Shown one piece after another: positions 16,539 to 23,242 of a DNA stretch of 64,000 nucleotides. The stretch's first letter is position 1, and each line of letters starts with the position of its first letter. A program made the position numbers and the translations under genes. A model generated the notes under the pieces. That model made no database searches and was not told the DNA's origin. It was given only the letters and a program-made list of their open reading frames with translations. Source of the stretch: Hungatella sp. UBA5385 (GTDB taxonomy: Bacteria; Bacillota; Clostridia; Lachnospirales; Lachnospiraceae); assembly GCA_002409995.1 (NCBI GenBank), contig DHOR01000048.1, positions 1 through 64,000 of the forward strand, read 5' to 3'.

Positions 16539-17012
16539 TTACATGCCAGTTAAATTATTGAAGGTCTCAGGCATTTCCCAATCCTCAAATGTAAAGTCCA
16601 GTTCCTCATCAAGATATTCTGCATCTGCATCGAATTTTGTCAGGATACCGCCATCCACATTGCAATCTTTGAGAATAATTGTCTGACGTCCAACACCGGA
16701 AGTTGGATCTTCATTGGTAATCTGGATATCAAAGTATACATCTTCTCCAGTTTCCTTATATTTATAGAGAAGATTTCTAAAAATACTGGTATTGTAGTGA
16801 AAAGTAGCTGAACCTGTTCCTTTCCAGCCAGTAGTCTTATTTCCCTTTCCAGTTCTTCCAAGAATCGGAATTTCCGACTTGGTTTTTTCAATGCTTGCCT
16901 CCAGATTAATTGCCTGCATAAAGTTAAAACGATTTCCATCAATTGTTACAAAACATTCTGCCAGAGACGCGCTAACTGCGTCCTTAGCATTCATAAGCGG
17001 ATTATTTAACAT
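16539..17012 (-). CDS. tail tube protein (XkdM-like)
   Basis: The 157-residue protein has the DUF2001/XkdM tube-protein features: AFVTIDGNRFNFMQAINLEA-like opening (here ECFVTIDGNRFNFMQ), KSEIPILGRTGKGNKTTGWKG-type turn and the end LDFTFEDWEMPETF. It forms the inner tube of the contractile tail, inside the sheath encoded upstream. The length is standard for the family. Confidence 0.9.
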   Translation of the reverse strand: MLNNPLMNAKDAVSASLAECFVTIDGNRFNFMQAINLEASIEKTKSEIPILGRTGKGNKTTGWKGTGSATFHYNTSIFRNLLYKYKETGEDVYFDIQITNEDPTSGVGRQTIILKDCNVDGGILTKFDADAEYLDEELDFTFEDWEMPETFNNLTGM

Positions 17013-17029
17013 ATTCTTTTACCCCTTTC

Positions 17030-18328
17030 CTACTGTACCACTACTGTCATATAAAGCTGAGCCATTGCATTCACCGGTGTAACAGGGCAGCTGGCAACTA
17101 CGGATCTCTTAGTTTCTCCCTGGGTAATTACAATATCATCTGCTTTGAAGTTCTCAATTGCACGGCGTTTCTCCAGTTCCCTGTAATAGGTCACCACATC
17201 ATTCCATAAACTGATTCTGCCGCTTTCATCATTAGGAATTTTTCCTAAATAACGGTTGTTAAATAAAGCAGCAATATCATTACCAATCTGATCAAGTATG
17301 CGCACTGTCTGATTGGAAGAAAAGTCATTGCCTTTCTCCTCTGTGTAACTAACCAGACTATTAATATCCTCCAGGACTCTAACTTCATCGCCAACTTTGT
17401 GCATGATGAATTTTCCTTCCTGAATTGCATTTTCTAGCTCTTTCTGTGTGTAAGAAGTGTCCACCTGATATTCCCCATTATAGGTTTTATTGGTATTGGA
17501 GCTATTAATCTCACATCCTGAAGCAGCTCCTGCCACCCAGTAAACCAGATCCCAGGCAGTTTCTTCAGTATCCTTCACACTATTTTCCAGTGAAATGATC
17601 CCCTCATAATCACCTGCATAACGATAAAGAACAGTCTGGAATTTAATTCCCATTTCTTCTCTCATACGTTTTGTATACTCTGCAAATAGATCTTTCAGTC
17701 CTTCATCATCAGAAACCAGTCCAAGAATATTATAAGAATAGCTTTCTGCCTGATCTAAAAACTGCTGGTAGTCACTAATATCCGGTGTGGAATTAGTACC
17801 TCCGGTAAATGGTATGCCTGCTGTTTCACTAAGCACTGTTTCACGCTTAAATACAACATAATCGTTATCTGCCAGCTCAGCCATTTCACCTACAATCTGC
17901 GAATCAACCATCAGGTTATCAAGCAGTGTATTTACGGTATATTTATCCTTATCTTTACTGATCACCAGTCGTAAAGCATTGCCTCTTATGCCGGAATAAC
18001 GAGCTGCAGCAAAGTTACATGCAGCTGGATTCCCATCACCATTTACACGATATCCATATAGAACCTTTGCATTTTTAAATAAATCCCTGATTCCCTTCAA
18101 TTTTTCATGGTCAAACCTATAGCCAAACAAAGTCTGGCTAAGCTTATAAAAATCCTCTGCTGACAGAGTAAATACTTCCTTTGACTTTCCCCAGTCCATT
18201 TCCAGAGGAATAGCTGTATATCCTCTTTCAGACATAACCGCAGCTGCTCTTGCTGCAGATACAAAATTAATATAAGAACCAGGTAAAACCTTGCTCTGCT
18301 GTGTAAAACTTCCGCCTCCAAGTGCCAT
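17030..18328 (-). CDS. contractile tail sheath protein (XkdK-like)
   Basis: The 432-residue protein opens MALGGGSFTQQSKVLPGSY and continues with the XkdK-type domain order, including VLYGYRVNGDG and the C-terminal ETKRSVVASCPVTPVNAMAQ. Sheath genes prove that the particle is contractile (myophage type) rather than siphophage-like. The start ATG lies just after the stop of the terminator gene. It is full length and shows no damage. Confidence 0.92.
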   Translation of the reverse strand: MALGGGSFTQQSKVLPGSYINFVSAARAAAVMSERGYTAIPLEMDWGKSKEVFTLSAEDFYKLSQTLFGYRFDHEKLKGIRDLFKNAKVLYGYRVNGDGNPAACNFAAARYSGIRGNALRLVISKDKDKYTVNTLLDNLMVDSQIVGEMAELADNDYVVFKRETVLSETAGIPFTGGTNSTPDISDYQQFLDQAESYSYNILGLVSDDEGLKDLFAEYTKRMREEMGIKFQTVLYRYAGDYEGIISLENSVKDTEETAWDLVYWVAGAASGCEINSSNTNKTYNGEYQVDTSYTQKELENAIQEGKFIMHKVGDEVRVLEDINSLVSYTEEKGNDFSSNQTVRILDQIGNDIAALFNNRYLGKIPNDESGRISLWNDVVTYYRELEKRRAIENFKADDIVITQGETKRSVVASCPVTPVNAMAQLYMTVVVQ

Positions 18329-18329
18329 A

Positions 18330-18767
18330 TTATTTCACCAATCCTTTCTCAACATTAACGCTTTCCATTGTTTGTTCTGTCTCCTTCTGCCTATAAAGAA
18401 ACATGTTATAATTTACTTTAAAATCAAGAATTCCATCCTCAATTTTAATGACTCTGTCAGTTCCCCGTAAAAGAGAACCTTCTTCAAGGGTGACATATTC
18501 CAGCCCCTTTAAAAGCATTTCTGAAACCTGCTCTATCTCCCCATTCGGCTGAGTTTTTTTCCCTGGAAAATACCTGATATGCATACCATTACTTCTTAAA
18601 TATCTTCCTCCAGGATAAGACTTCTCTGAAATCTGATTAAATCCCACTAAAAAAACTGGATTTAAAAATTGTGTTTCAACAGTATTAGTGAAGATAACAT
18701 ACCCATCTTCTTCAGGAAACATCTCAGTCAACCTTCTTACTACAGCGTCTAAAACTTCCCTACACAC
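18330..18767 (-). CDS. tail terminator-like protein
   Basis: This 145-residue protein resembles the small tail-terminator family that precedes the sheath gene (DUF6838 type). It starts at GTG with AAGGAGGAG upstream. The sequence has an N-terminal helix (VLDAVVRRLTEMFPEEDG) and beta strands around NPVFLVGFNQISEKSYPGGRY. Its expected role is capping the sheath and tube at the head end. In a headless particle it would close the top of the tail. Confidence 0.7.
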   Translation of the reverse strand: MCREVLDAVVRRLTEMFPEEDGYVIFTNTVETQFLNPVFLVGFNQISEKSYPGGRYLRSNGMHIRYFPGKKTQPNGEIEQVSEMLLKGLEYVTLEEGSLLRGTDRVIKIEDGILDFKVNYNMFLYRQKETEQTMESVNVEKGLVK

Positions 18768-18800
18768 ACAACTCCTCCTTACTGTTAAAATAGTACATTA

Positions 18801-19016
18801 CTATTTTTCCTCCATGTAATCGCACATTTCACTATAGGTTATTTCAGTGTATTTTCTGATTGTTTTTTGAGTTCCAGGTGAAAATTCAGTATTAACCTGA
18901 TCCTTATACATATCAGCCCTTGATTTAGCAGTTTCAATATCCCTGCCATTTTCTCTCATGATCTTGTCTATAATTTCCTTTTTTAATCCTAACTCCCTAA
19001 GAAAACTCCGTTTCAT
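18801..19016 (-). CDS. truncated GP20-like scaffold protein remnant
   Basis: The 71-residue product starts MKRSFLRELGLKKEIIDKIM, then RENGRDIETAKSRADMYKD. This is the usual N-terminus of phage minor structural GP20/scaffolding proteins, which are normally about 180-220 residues. The rest is replaced by a short PGTQKTIRKYTEITYSEM tail. It sits where capsid genes would be expected upstream of the tail genes. I read it as what remains after head-gene loss, possibly reused. A strong RBS (AGAGGAGATATAAG) suggests it is still translated. Confidence 0.6.
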   Translation of the reverse strand: MKRSFLRELGLKKEIIDKIMRENGRDIETAKSRADMYKDQVNTEFSPGTQKTIRKYTEITYSEMCDYMEEK

Positions 19017-19225
19017 CTTATATCTCCTCTACGTTTTTTTATGTGGTAACTCCACCAACTCTAAGTTAAACTGACTGTTTTACGCCTGATCTACTGGCAA
19101 ATCGCAAAAACGGCCTCTTTTTCCCTTTAGGTCGAGATCAATATCATGCAAAAGACCTCTCCTTCATCTTCTGCATACTACCATAATACCCCCCAACTAC
19201 CCTCTCCTGGTTACCCACCTTTCCT
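19017..19225 (-). promoter_or_regulatory. probable late promoter region of the tail operon
   Basis: This 209-bp gap follows the activator gene and precedes the structural genes. On the minus strand it holds a G-rich stretch (AGTTGGGGGG) followed by TATTATGG, a -10-like element without a clear -35 box, which fits an activator-dependent promoter. It also has a 23-codon frame from TTG 19131 (HDIDLDLKGKRGRF core) behind AAGGAGAGG; whether it is expressed is uncertain. Confidence 0.4.
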
Positions 19226-19624
19226 TTACCGTTTCTGAGCCAGCAGATAAAAGAAATACCGCCTCACCTCATAAAACTGCCTTCTCCCCATAGGAACGTC
19301 CATCCACTCATAAGAAATCCCCTGTGTCACGCTTTTCAGCAGCCATTTATAAACATCTGCATCTGCCTCCATTGCTGCCTGTTCAATCATCTCCAAATCC
19401 TGCTCCAGCATTACATTACGAATCGCCGCCTGTTCTGTGGGGCTTCCAAAAGTATTGCTTCTGGTCATCCCATCTCTTGCCGAAGCTCTGATTCCATAGT
19501 TGTTCTGTATTTCCTGCTTTTTTTCATCATACTGCAGGCAGAAATATTTCAGTTCATTGTATTTTGCATTGGATATATTAAGATCACTTAGCTTAATATC
19601 CCGTTTTCTAATCTTTTTTTCCAT
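19226..19624 (-). CDS. RinA/ArpU-type phage late transcription activator
   Basis: The ATG at 19624 follows a strong RBS (CAGGAGGAAAT), so I use it although the frame opens earlier. The 132-residue product starts MEKKIRKRDIKLSDLNIS and ends in DVPMGRRQFYEVRRYFFYLL. It matches the RinA/ArpU-like proteins that lie just upstream of phage structural genes. The end segment contains the sigma-like recognition helix (MGRRQFYEVRR). It likely switches on the tail operon after induction. The start overlaps the previous gene by 17 bp. Confidence 0.75.
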   Translation of the reverse strand: MEKKIRKRDIKLSDLNISNAKYNELKYFCLQYDEKKQEIQNNYGIRASARDGMTRSNTFGSPTEQAAIRNVMLEQDLEMIEQAAMEADADVYKWLLKSVTQGISYEWMDVPMGRRQFYEVRRYFFYLLAQKR

Positions 19625-19814
19625 ATTTCCTCCTGAATAATAACTTGCACACAGGCTCCCTAATAGCCTTGTCCGGACATGCTGCTGTAAATGCATAAGC
19701 AGGCATTGTGGCACTATGTGTATTGGCACTCAGCCCATTTAATATGTAATGTTGATTCACAGCTCTTACCTTTGCTTCCCGTACTTCTGCTGCAATTGCT
19801 TCTTTAAAAGTCAT
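19608..19814 (-). CDS. small hypothetical phage protein
   Basis: The 68-residue product starts MTFKEAIAAEVREAKV and ends CKLLFRRKYGKKD. The ATG at 19814 follows a clear RBS (TAGGAGGGTAAAA). I do not recognise the family. It is basic at the C-terminus, has two cysteines and could bind nucleic acid, but nothing proves this. It overlaps the activator gene by 17 bp, which suggests coupled translation. Confidence 0.55.
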   Translation of the reverse strand: MTFKEAIAAEVREAKVRAVNQHYILNGLSANTHSATMPAYAFTAACPDKAIREPVCKLLFRRKYGKKD

Positions 19815-19843
19815 TTTTACCCTCCTATGCCTTCCTGGTAACT

Positions 19844-20005
19844 TCAATCCTCCAAGAATTCAGCCGCCTCCATTTCAGCCATCCAAATCAAAGCTTCATG
19901 TAACGCATTGGCTTTTGCCATATATTTTTCTGATCCAGGACCGTTTTCCTGACATGTTAACCGCTGCCTCAATAATATCCATAAACGTCTGTAAGTATCA
20001 TCCAT
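19844..20005 (-). CDS. small hypothetical protein (53 aa)
   Basis: The product starts MDDTYRRLWILLRQRLTCQ and ends AEMEAAEFLED. It is a helical, acidic-ended small protein. A GGGGAGG element stands about 12 bases before ATG, which is a little far. The frame sits compactly between its neighbours with no overlap. The family is unknown; it belongs to the early region of the tail locus. Confidence 0.5.
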   Translation of the reverse strand: MDDTYRRLWILLRQRLTCQENGPGSEKYMAKANALHEALIWMAEMEAAEFLED

Positions 20006-20026
20006 TATGCAAACGCGCCTCCCCTC

Positions 20027-20221
20027 TCATCTATTTAATGATGTCCAGTATATAAAAATCAGAATTCCGCAGCCAGCAGCAATTACCCTGGGCAGCAGCC
20101 ACTCCACCTGATCCAGCAGCGAATGTCTTTCTTCATTATTTAAATCTTCATCATTTAAATTCATCTGTATCATACCCTCATATTCTTTTATCAGATTTTT
20201 AACAGCTTTCCATTGACACAA
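20027..20221 (-). CDS. small protein with one membrane segment
   Basis: The open frame starts at TTG 20221; ATG codons at 20173 and 20164 are alternatives and the RBS evidence is weak for all. The end of the protein is a hydrophobic stretch (LPRVIAAGCGILIFIYW) followed by TSLNR, so a single-pass membrane protein is likely. The front is acidic (NDEDLNNEERHSLLDQ). The function is unknown; such small proteins are common in early phage operons. Confidence 0.4.
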   Translation of the reverse strand: MCQWKAVKNLIKEYEGMIQMNLNDEDLNNEERHSLLDQVEWLLPRVIAAGCGILIFIYWTSLNR

Positions 20222-20273
20222 TTACCAGAAAATGGTATACTTCTCATATCGAACATATGTTTGTATTGTGTTA

Positions 20274-20480
20274 TTAACTCTCTCTTTGAAACAGATATTC
20301 AAGATTATATTTAGGAAACAACACCTTCCTGATTTTCATAGCATCTTCATAGTAGAAGCCCTTTTTAGTCACTCCATTTACCACATCGCTTACCGTCTGA
20401 TACCGGCAGCCCAGCAGGTTGCCAATCTGAGAATATGTAATACCTTCGTCTTTCATAGCTGTTAGAAAATTTCTATACAT
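20274..20480 (-). CDS. Cro-like HTH regulator
   Basis: The ATG at 20480 follows GGAGGTGCAGT, so it is preferred over an upstream in-frame start. The 68-residue product carries one helix-turn-helix: GITYSQIGNLLGCRYQTVSD (about 14-33). It is the first gene of the minus-strand unit and divergent from the repressor gene. By arrangement it should act like Cro. It lies behind a perfect consensus promoter with palindromic sites. Confidence 0.75.
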   Translation of the reverse strand: MYRNFLTAMKDEGITYSQIGNLLGCRYQTVSDVVNGVTKKGFYYEDAMKIRKVLFPKYNLEYLFQRES

Positions 20481-20491
20481 ACTGCACCTCC

Positions 20492-20543
20492 AAATACTGA
20501 ATTCCGAATTCAATAATTGGATTATATTCCTTATTCAGTATTT
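20492..20543. promoter_or_regulatory. operators of the tail-locus genetic switch
   Basis: A 15-bp palindrome TGAATTC-C-GAATTCA lies at 20498-20512. AAATACTGAAT (20492-20502) and its exact inverse ATTCAGTATTT (20533-20543) flank the -10 box. Toward the repressor gene more symmetric sites occur (ATTCG-CTAAAT-CGAAT; TTTTGTA-TT-TACAAAA). The set is a likely binding array for the two HTH proteins. Confidence 0.6.
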
Positions 20544-20549
20544 TGTCAA
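20521..20549 (-). promoter_or_regulatory. perfect consensus promoter of the Cro-like gene
   Basis: On the minus strand TTGACA (20549-20544), a 17-bp spacer and TATAAT (20526-20521) form a perfect sigma-A promoter. So strong a promoter would need tight repression, which the flanking palindromes can provide. Confidence 0.85.
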
Positions 20550-20600
20550 TGGTTAAAATTCGTTTCTTCGTATTTTATTCGCTAAATCGAATATTTTGTA

Positions 20601-20629
20601 TTTACAAAATTCGTTTTAGGGTATATAAT
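20601..20629 (+). promoter_or_regulatory. promoter of the repressor gene
   Basis: TTTACA (20601-20606), a 17-bp spacer and TATAAT (20624-20629) lead to the HTH repressor ATG at 20662. The -35 box lies inside the TTTTGTATTTACAAAA palindrome, which suggests autoregulation. Confidence 0.75.
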
Positions 20630-20661
20630 AAAGATATGTTTGAAAAGAAGAGGGATTTGCT

Positions 20662-20991
20662 ATGGAGAAAGCGAAGATTTTAGAAGATTTAATCAAAAAA
20701 CAGGGATATAGTCTGAAGGCATTTGCCGCCAAGTGCGATATGCCTTATACCACCCTTTACGGAATTATGAAGAATGGTGTAGGAAAGGCAACGGTTGACA
20801 ATGTTATCATTATTTGTCAGAATCTGGGAATTACCATTGATGAACTTGAGAAGATATCAAGCGGCGGGAAGAGTAAAAGCTTTGAACCGTCTTATGAAGA
20901 TGTAGAGAGGCTTGTGGCTAGAAATGGAAAGCAGATGTCTGTTGCTCAGAAGATGCGCTTAATACAGCTATTGTCCGAAATTGATGATTAA
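20662..20991 (+). CDS. CI/ImmR-like HTH repressor
   Basis: The 109-residue protein has an N-terminal XRE helix-turn-helix (YSLKAFAAKCDMPYTTLYGI, about 16-35) and a C-terminal tail ending MRLIQLLSEIDD. It is followed after 12 bp by an ImmA-type metalloprotease. Such pairs control ICEBs1 and several prophages: the protease cleaves the repressor upon damage or other signals. This protein probably represses the divergent strong promoter. Confidence 0.85.
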   Translation: MEKAKILEDLIKKQGYSLKAFAAKCDMPYTTLYGIMKNGVGKATVDNVIIICQNLGITIDELEKISSGGKSKSFEPSYEDVERLVARNGKQMSVAQKMRLIQLLSEIDD

Positions 20992-21003
20992 GGATGGATT
21001 GTT

Positions 21004-21705
21004 TTGAGAAAAGTTCTGCACTGCACTGATTTAAAATCTGCTGAATACAGCAGATTATTAAGGTATACTTTAGAGGTCTATACGGAATGTGGTATTACTT
21101 CATTTCCCATAGACTGTATTGCAATATTAAATCATTATGACTTTAAGGTATATAGTTATAAGGAATTAGAAGATAAGAACCAGGAGCTGTTCCATTTCTG
21201 TAAGACATTTACTGATGATGCTTTCACTTGGGGCAATATCATTGCATATAATGAGAAAACCAAACCTGAGCGAATCCGCTTTTCCCTAATGCATGAACTG
21301 GGACACCATGTTATAGGTCTGCCGCCCGCCCACCAGTCTTACGAATCATATGCCGATTATTTTGCCAGCAACTTACTGGCACCAAGATCAGTGATCTGGC
21401 ATCTTAAAATTGAGAATGTAAAGGACATCTGTAACAAGTTTCAAGTGTCAGCCATGGCTGCAAACAGAATTCTAGAGGATTACAAGCTATGCCGTTTCTG
21501 GGAATACCAGCAGCTTCATAAGAGTATTCGGGACTGTTTTTATTCCAGTCATTCCAGTCTATCCACTCCATCTGCAGCAGAAGTTCCGGAATTACCCCAT
21601 ACGGAAGATGATAATAACTTTTTTGATATCCTCCGATTTTGCAGAGGTGAGAAGCAGAATTTTTTATCAGCTGAAGCACAGCATATCCATGGCAGCGATC
21701 TTTGA
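21004..21705 (+). CDS. ImmA/IrrE-family metallopeptidase
   Basis: The 233-residue protein starts from TTG behind AAGGATGG. It has the zinc motif HELGHH (97-102, HExxH) with the following YESYADYFASNLLAP segment that supplies the third ligand. The C-terminal third (about 170-233) is unlike the core family and is of unknown use. It is encoded directly after the repressor, which is its likely substrate. The tail locus would then be induced by proteolysis rather than by RecA-driven self-cleavage. Confidence 0.88.
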   Translation: MRKVLHCTDLKSAEYSRLLRYTLEVYTECGITSFPIDCIAILNHYDFKVYSYKELEDKNQELFHFCKTFTDDAFTWGNIIAYNEKTKPERIRFSLMHELGHHVIGLPPAHQSYESYADYFASNLLAPRSVIWHLKIENVKDICNKFQVSAMAANRILEDYKLCRFWEYQQLHKSIRDCFYSSHSSLSTPSAAEVPELPHTEDDNNFFDILRFCRGEKQNFLSAEAQHIHGSDL

Positions 21706-21724
21706 TTTATATATTTTATGAAGT

Positions 21725-21747
21725 CAGAGTCTGCAGAGCAGACTCTG
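21725..21747 (+). terminator. hairpin after the ImmA gene
   Basis: CAGAGTCTG and CAGACTCTG form a perfect 9-bp stem with a 5-base loop, 20 bp after the stop. There is no T run. Nearly the same stem (GAGTCTGC/GCAGACTC) is found at 31081-31099. Confidence 0.4.
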
Positions 21748-21750
21748 GCA

Positions 21751-22173
21751 CTAAAACCACCTATAATGAGGCCGTTCCTCCCCAAACATCAGATATCGCA
21801 GCCAATCATCAAGCACAATCCCAATCAAGCTGACCAACACCCATAACAGCGTAAACTGAGGGCATATCTGCCCAATTAGATTCCCAGGCTTTCCGCTATA
21901 ATCCCAGATATTCCAGCCAAACCAAATGTTGACCACACAACCAGTTAAAAATTCAAAATATGTAATCATAGCGGCTCCTGCAACCATCTGTTTCCACATA
22001 GGCACCCGCCATGGAACAAGCTCATTCATCACTCCTAAACAGACGAAACACGTACCTCCCAGCAGGAACATGGTCCAATGAGACCAGCCACGAATAAATA
22101 TTTCAAACAGATTATACAGGATTCCTCCTGTCGTAAATAAAAACATATATTTTAATAACTTTCTCACAGGCAC
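21751..22173 (-). CDS. CmpB-type putative ABC transporter permease
   Basis: The 140-residue membrane protein has about four hydrophobic segments (for example TMFLLGGTCFVCLGV, MVAGAAMITYFEFLTG, LLWVLVSLIGIVL) and the GWNIWDYSG motif of the ABC_trans_CmpB family. Despite the family name no ATPase partner is adjacent, and the function of this group is unclear. The gene converges with the ImmA gene with only a hairpin between them, marking the outer edge of the tail locus. Confidence 0.75.
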   Translation of the reverse strand: MPVRKLLKYMFLFTTGGILYNLFEIFIRGWSHWTMFLLGGTCFVCLGVMNELVPWRVPMWKQMVAGAAMITYFEFLTGCVVNIWFGWNIWDYSGKPGNLIGQICPQFTLLWVLVSLIGIVLDDWLRYLMFGEERPHYRWF

Positions 22174-22229
22174 TGCCTCCGTGGTTTATCTTATCTGTAA
22201 ATTATATGTTCATCATTTTTATTTCTTCA

Positions 22230-23108
22230 TCATTCCTGACTAAAACTTTCCCCCACCCGCCTAATATGCTTCCTATATTTCATAGGAGTCATATCTGCAT
22301 GTTTTTTAAATACCCGTTCAAAGTACGTCACACTTTCAAACCCAAGAATCTCTGATATCTCAGTGACTGAATACTTGCTGTCAGCCAATAGCTTCTGGGC
22401 CTTTTTAATCCTGGCCAGATTCCTGTATTCATTGACAGAAAAACCTGTAACTTCCCGGAAAATCCGGCTTAAGTAAGATTTACTGATATAAAACCTGCCA
22501 GCCAGCTCCTCAAGACTTTCCGCAGTTTGGCAGTGATAAGTCAGGTACTCAGCTACCTCATGAACCTTACTATGCTTTACAGTCTGGACTGTTCTCGGTT
22601 TTTCCCCAAGGACCTCCCGTTTTCTGCTGCGGCATACAATCAACAGTACCTGGGACAGCTTTAGCCGCACCATATTCTCATACATCTCCTGTCTGTTGGT
22701 CAGTTCATCCCTGATTCCAAGAAGCAGAGATTTCATTTCCTCCCATTCCTGTTCAGTAAGCTTAGTTACCCCGTAATAATCCGTAAATATTTTTTCCAGA
22801 GAAGGAAGCCCAGCGTTTTTTAGCCAGGGATCAAGAGCCCAGCCACCAAGCTGCAGCAGAATCCTGTCATGATACGGTGTCCCTGCCTGACTTGTCTTGT
22901 GAACCTGCTGCCTGTTTACCAGAGCTACCTCACCTGTTTTCACATGGTATGTCTCTTTCTCAATAAAGTAATACCTCTCCCCTTCCAGCAGGAAGTATAA
23001 TTCATAAGTATTATGAAAATGCTGCATTGCCATGGAAAACTCCTGGTCCCTGACCAGCTCATCAATTTCAATTCCATCCATGCTCTCTGCAAATATAATC
23101 CGTTCCAT
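22230..23108 (-). CDS. AraC-family regulator of the pectin genes
   Basis: The ATG at 23108 follows AGGAGAGAAT. The 292-residue protein has an N-terminal cupin (FHNTYELYFLLEGERYYFIE) and two C-terminal AraC helix-turn-helix motifs (LAGRFYISKSYLSRIFREV and ITEISEILGFESVTYFERVF-like). It is divergent from the GH4 and GH105 genes, so it probably senses a pectin-derived sugar and activates them. Confidence 0.88.
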   Translation of the reverse strand: MERIIFAESMDGIEIDELVRDQEFSMAMQHFHNTYELYFLLEGERYYFIEKETYHVKTGEVALVNRQQVHKTSQAGTPYHDRILLQLGGWALDPWLKNAGLPSLEKIFTDYYGVTKLTEQEWEEMKSLLLGIRDELTNRQEMYENMVRLKLSQVLLIVCRSRKREVLGEKPRTVQTVKHSKVHEVAEYLTYHCQTAESLEELAGRFYISKSYLSRIFREVTGFSVNEYRNLARIKKAQKLLADSKYSVTEISEILGFESVTYFERVFKKHADMTPMKYRKHIRRVGESFSQE

Positions 23109-23242
23109 ATTCTCTCTCCTCAACATTTTGTAGCCAAAAGTATGATTTTATCAAATTAATGCCCTATTATATATAGATAATAATACAATAATCCTTTATC
23201 ATAGACAATAGGTAAACAAAATAAATTTAGGAGGATACGATA

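Larger units (their letters stand above)
5579..21705 (-). mobile_element. PBSX-like headless contractile tail locus (candidate R-type tailocin)
   Basis: In minus-strand order the locus holds a Cro-like regulator, small genes, a RinA/ArpU-like activator, a scaffold remnant, tail terminator, sheath, tube, assembly chaperone, tape measure, LysM tail protein, XkdQ/R/S/T/U homologues, tail fibres, holin and endolysin. A repressor and an ImmA-type protease read the other way. From the sheath onward the order is that of PBSX. No terminase, portal, capsid, integrase or recombinase is present, and no flanking att repeat was seen. This composition fits a phage-tail-like bacteriocin rather than a replicating phage. 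Killing activity and target are unknown. Confidence 0.8.

Noticed and set aside
5579..21705. Extracellular contractile injection system (eCIS) or T6SS
   Set aside because: There is no AAA ATPase, spike PAAR protein or T6SS core gene, while the gene order is PBSX-like with holin and endolysin.
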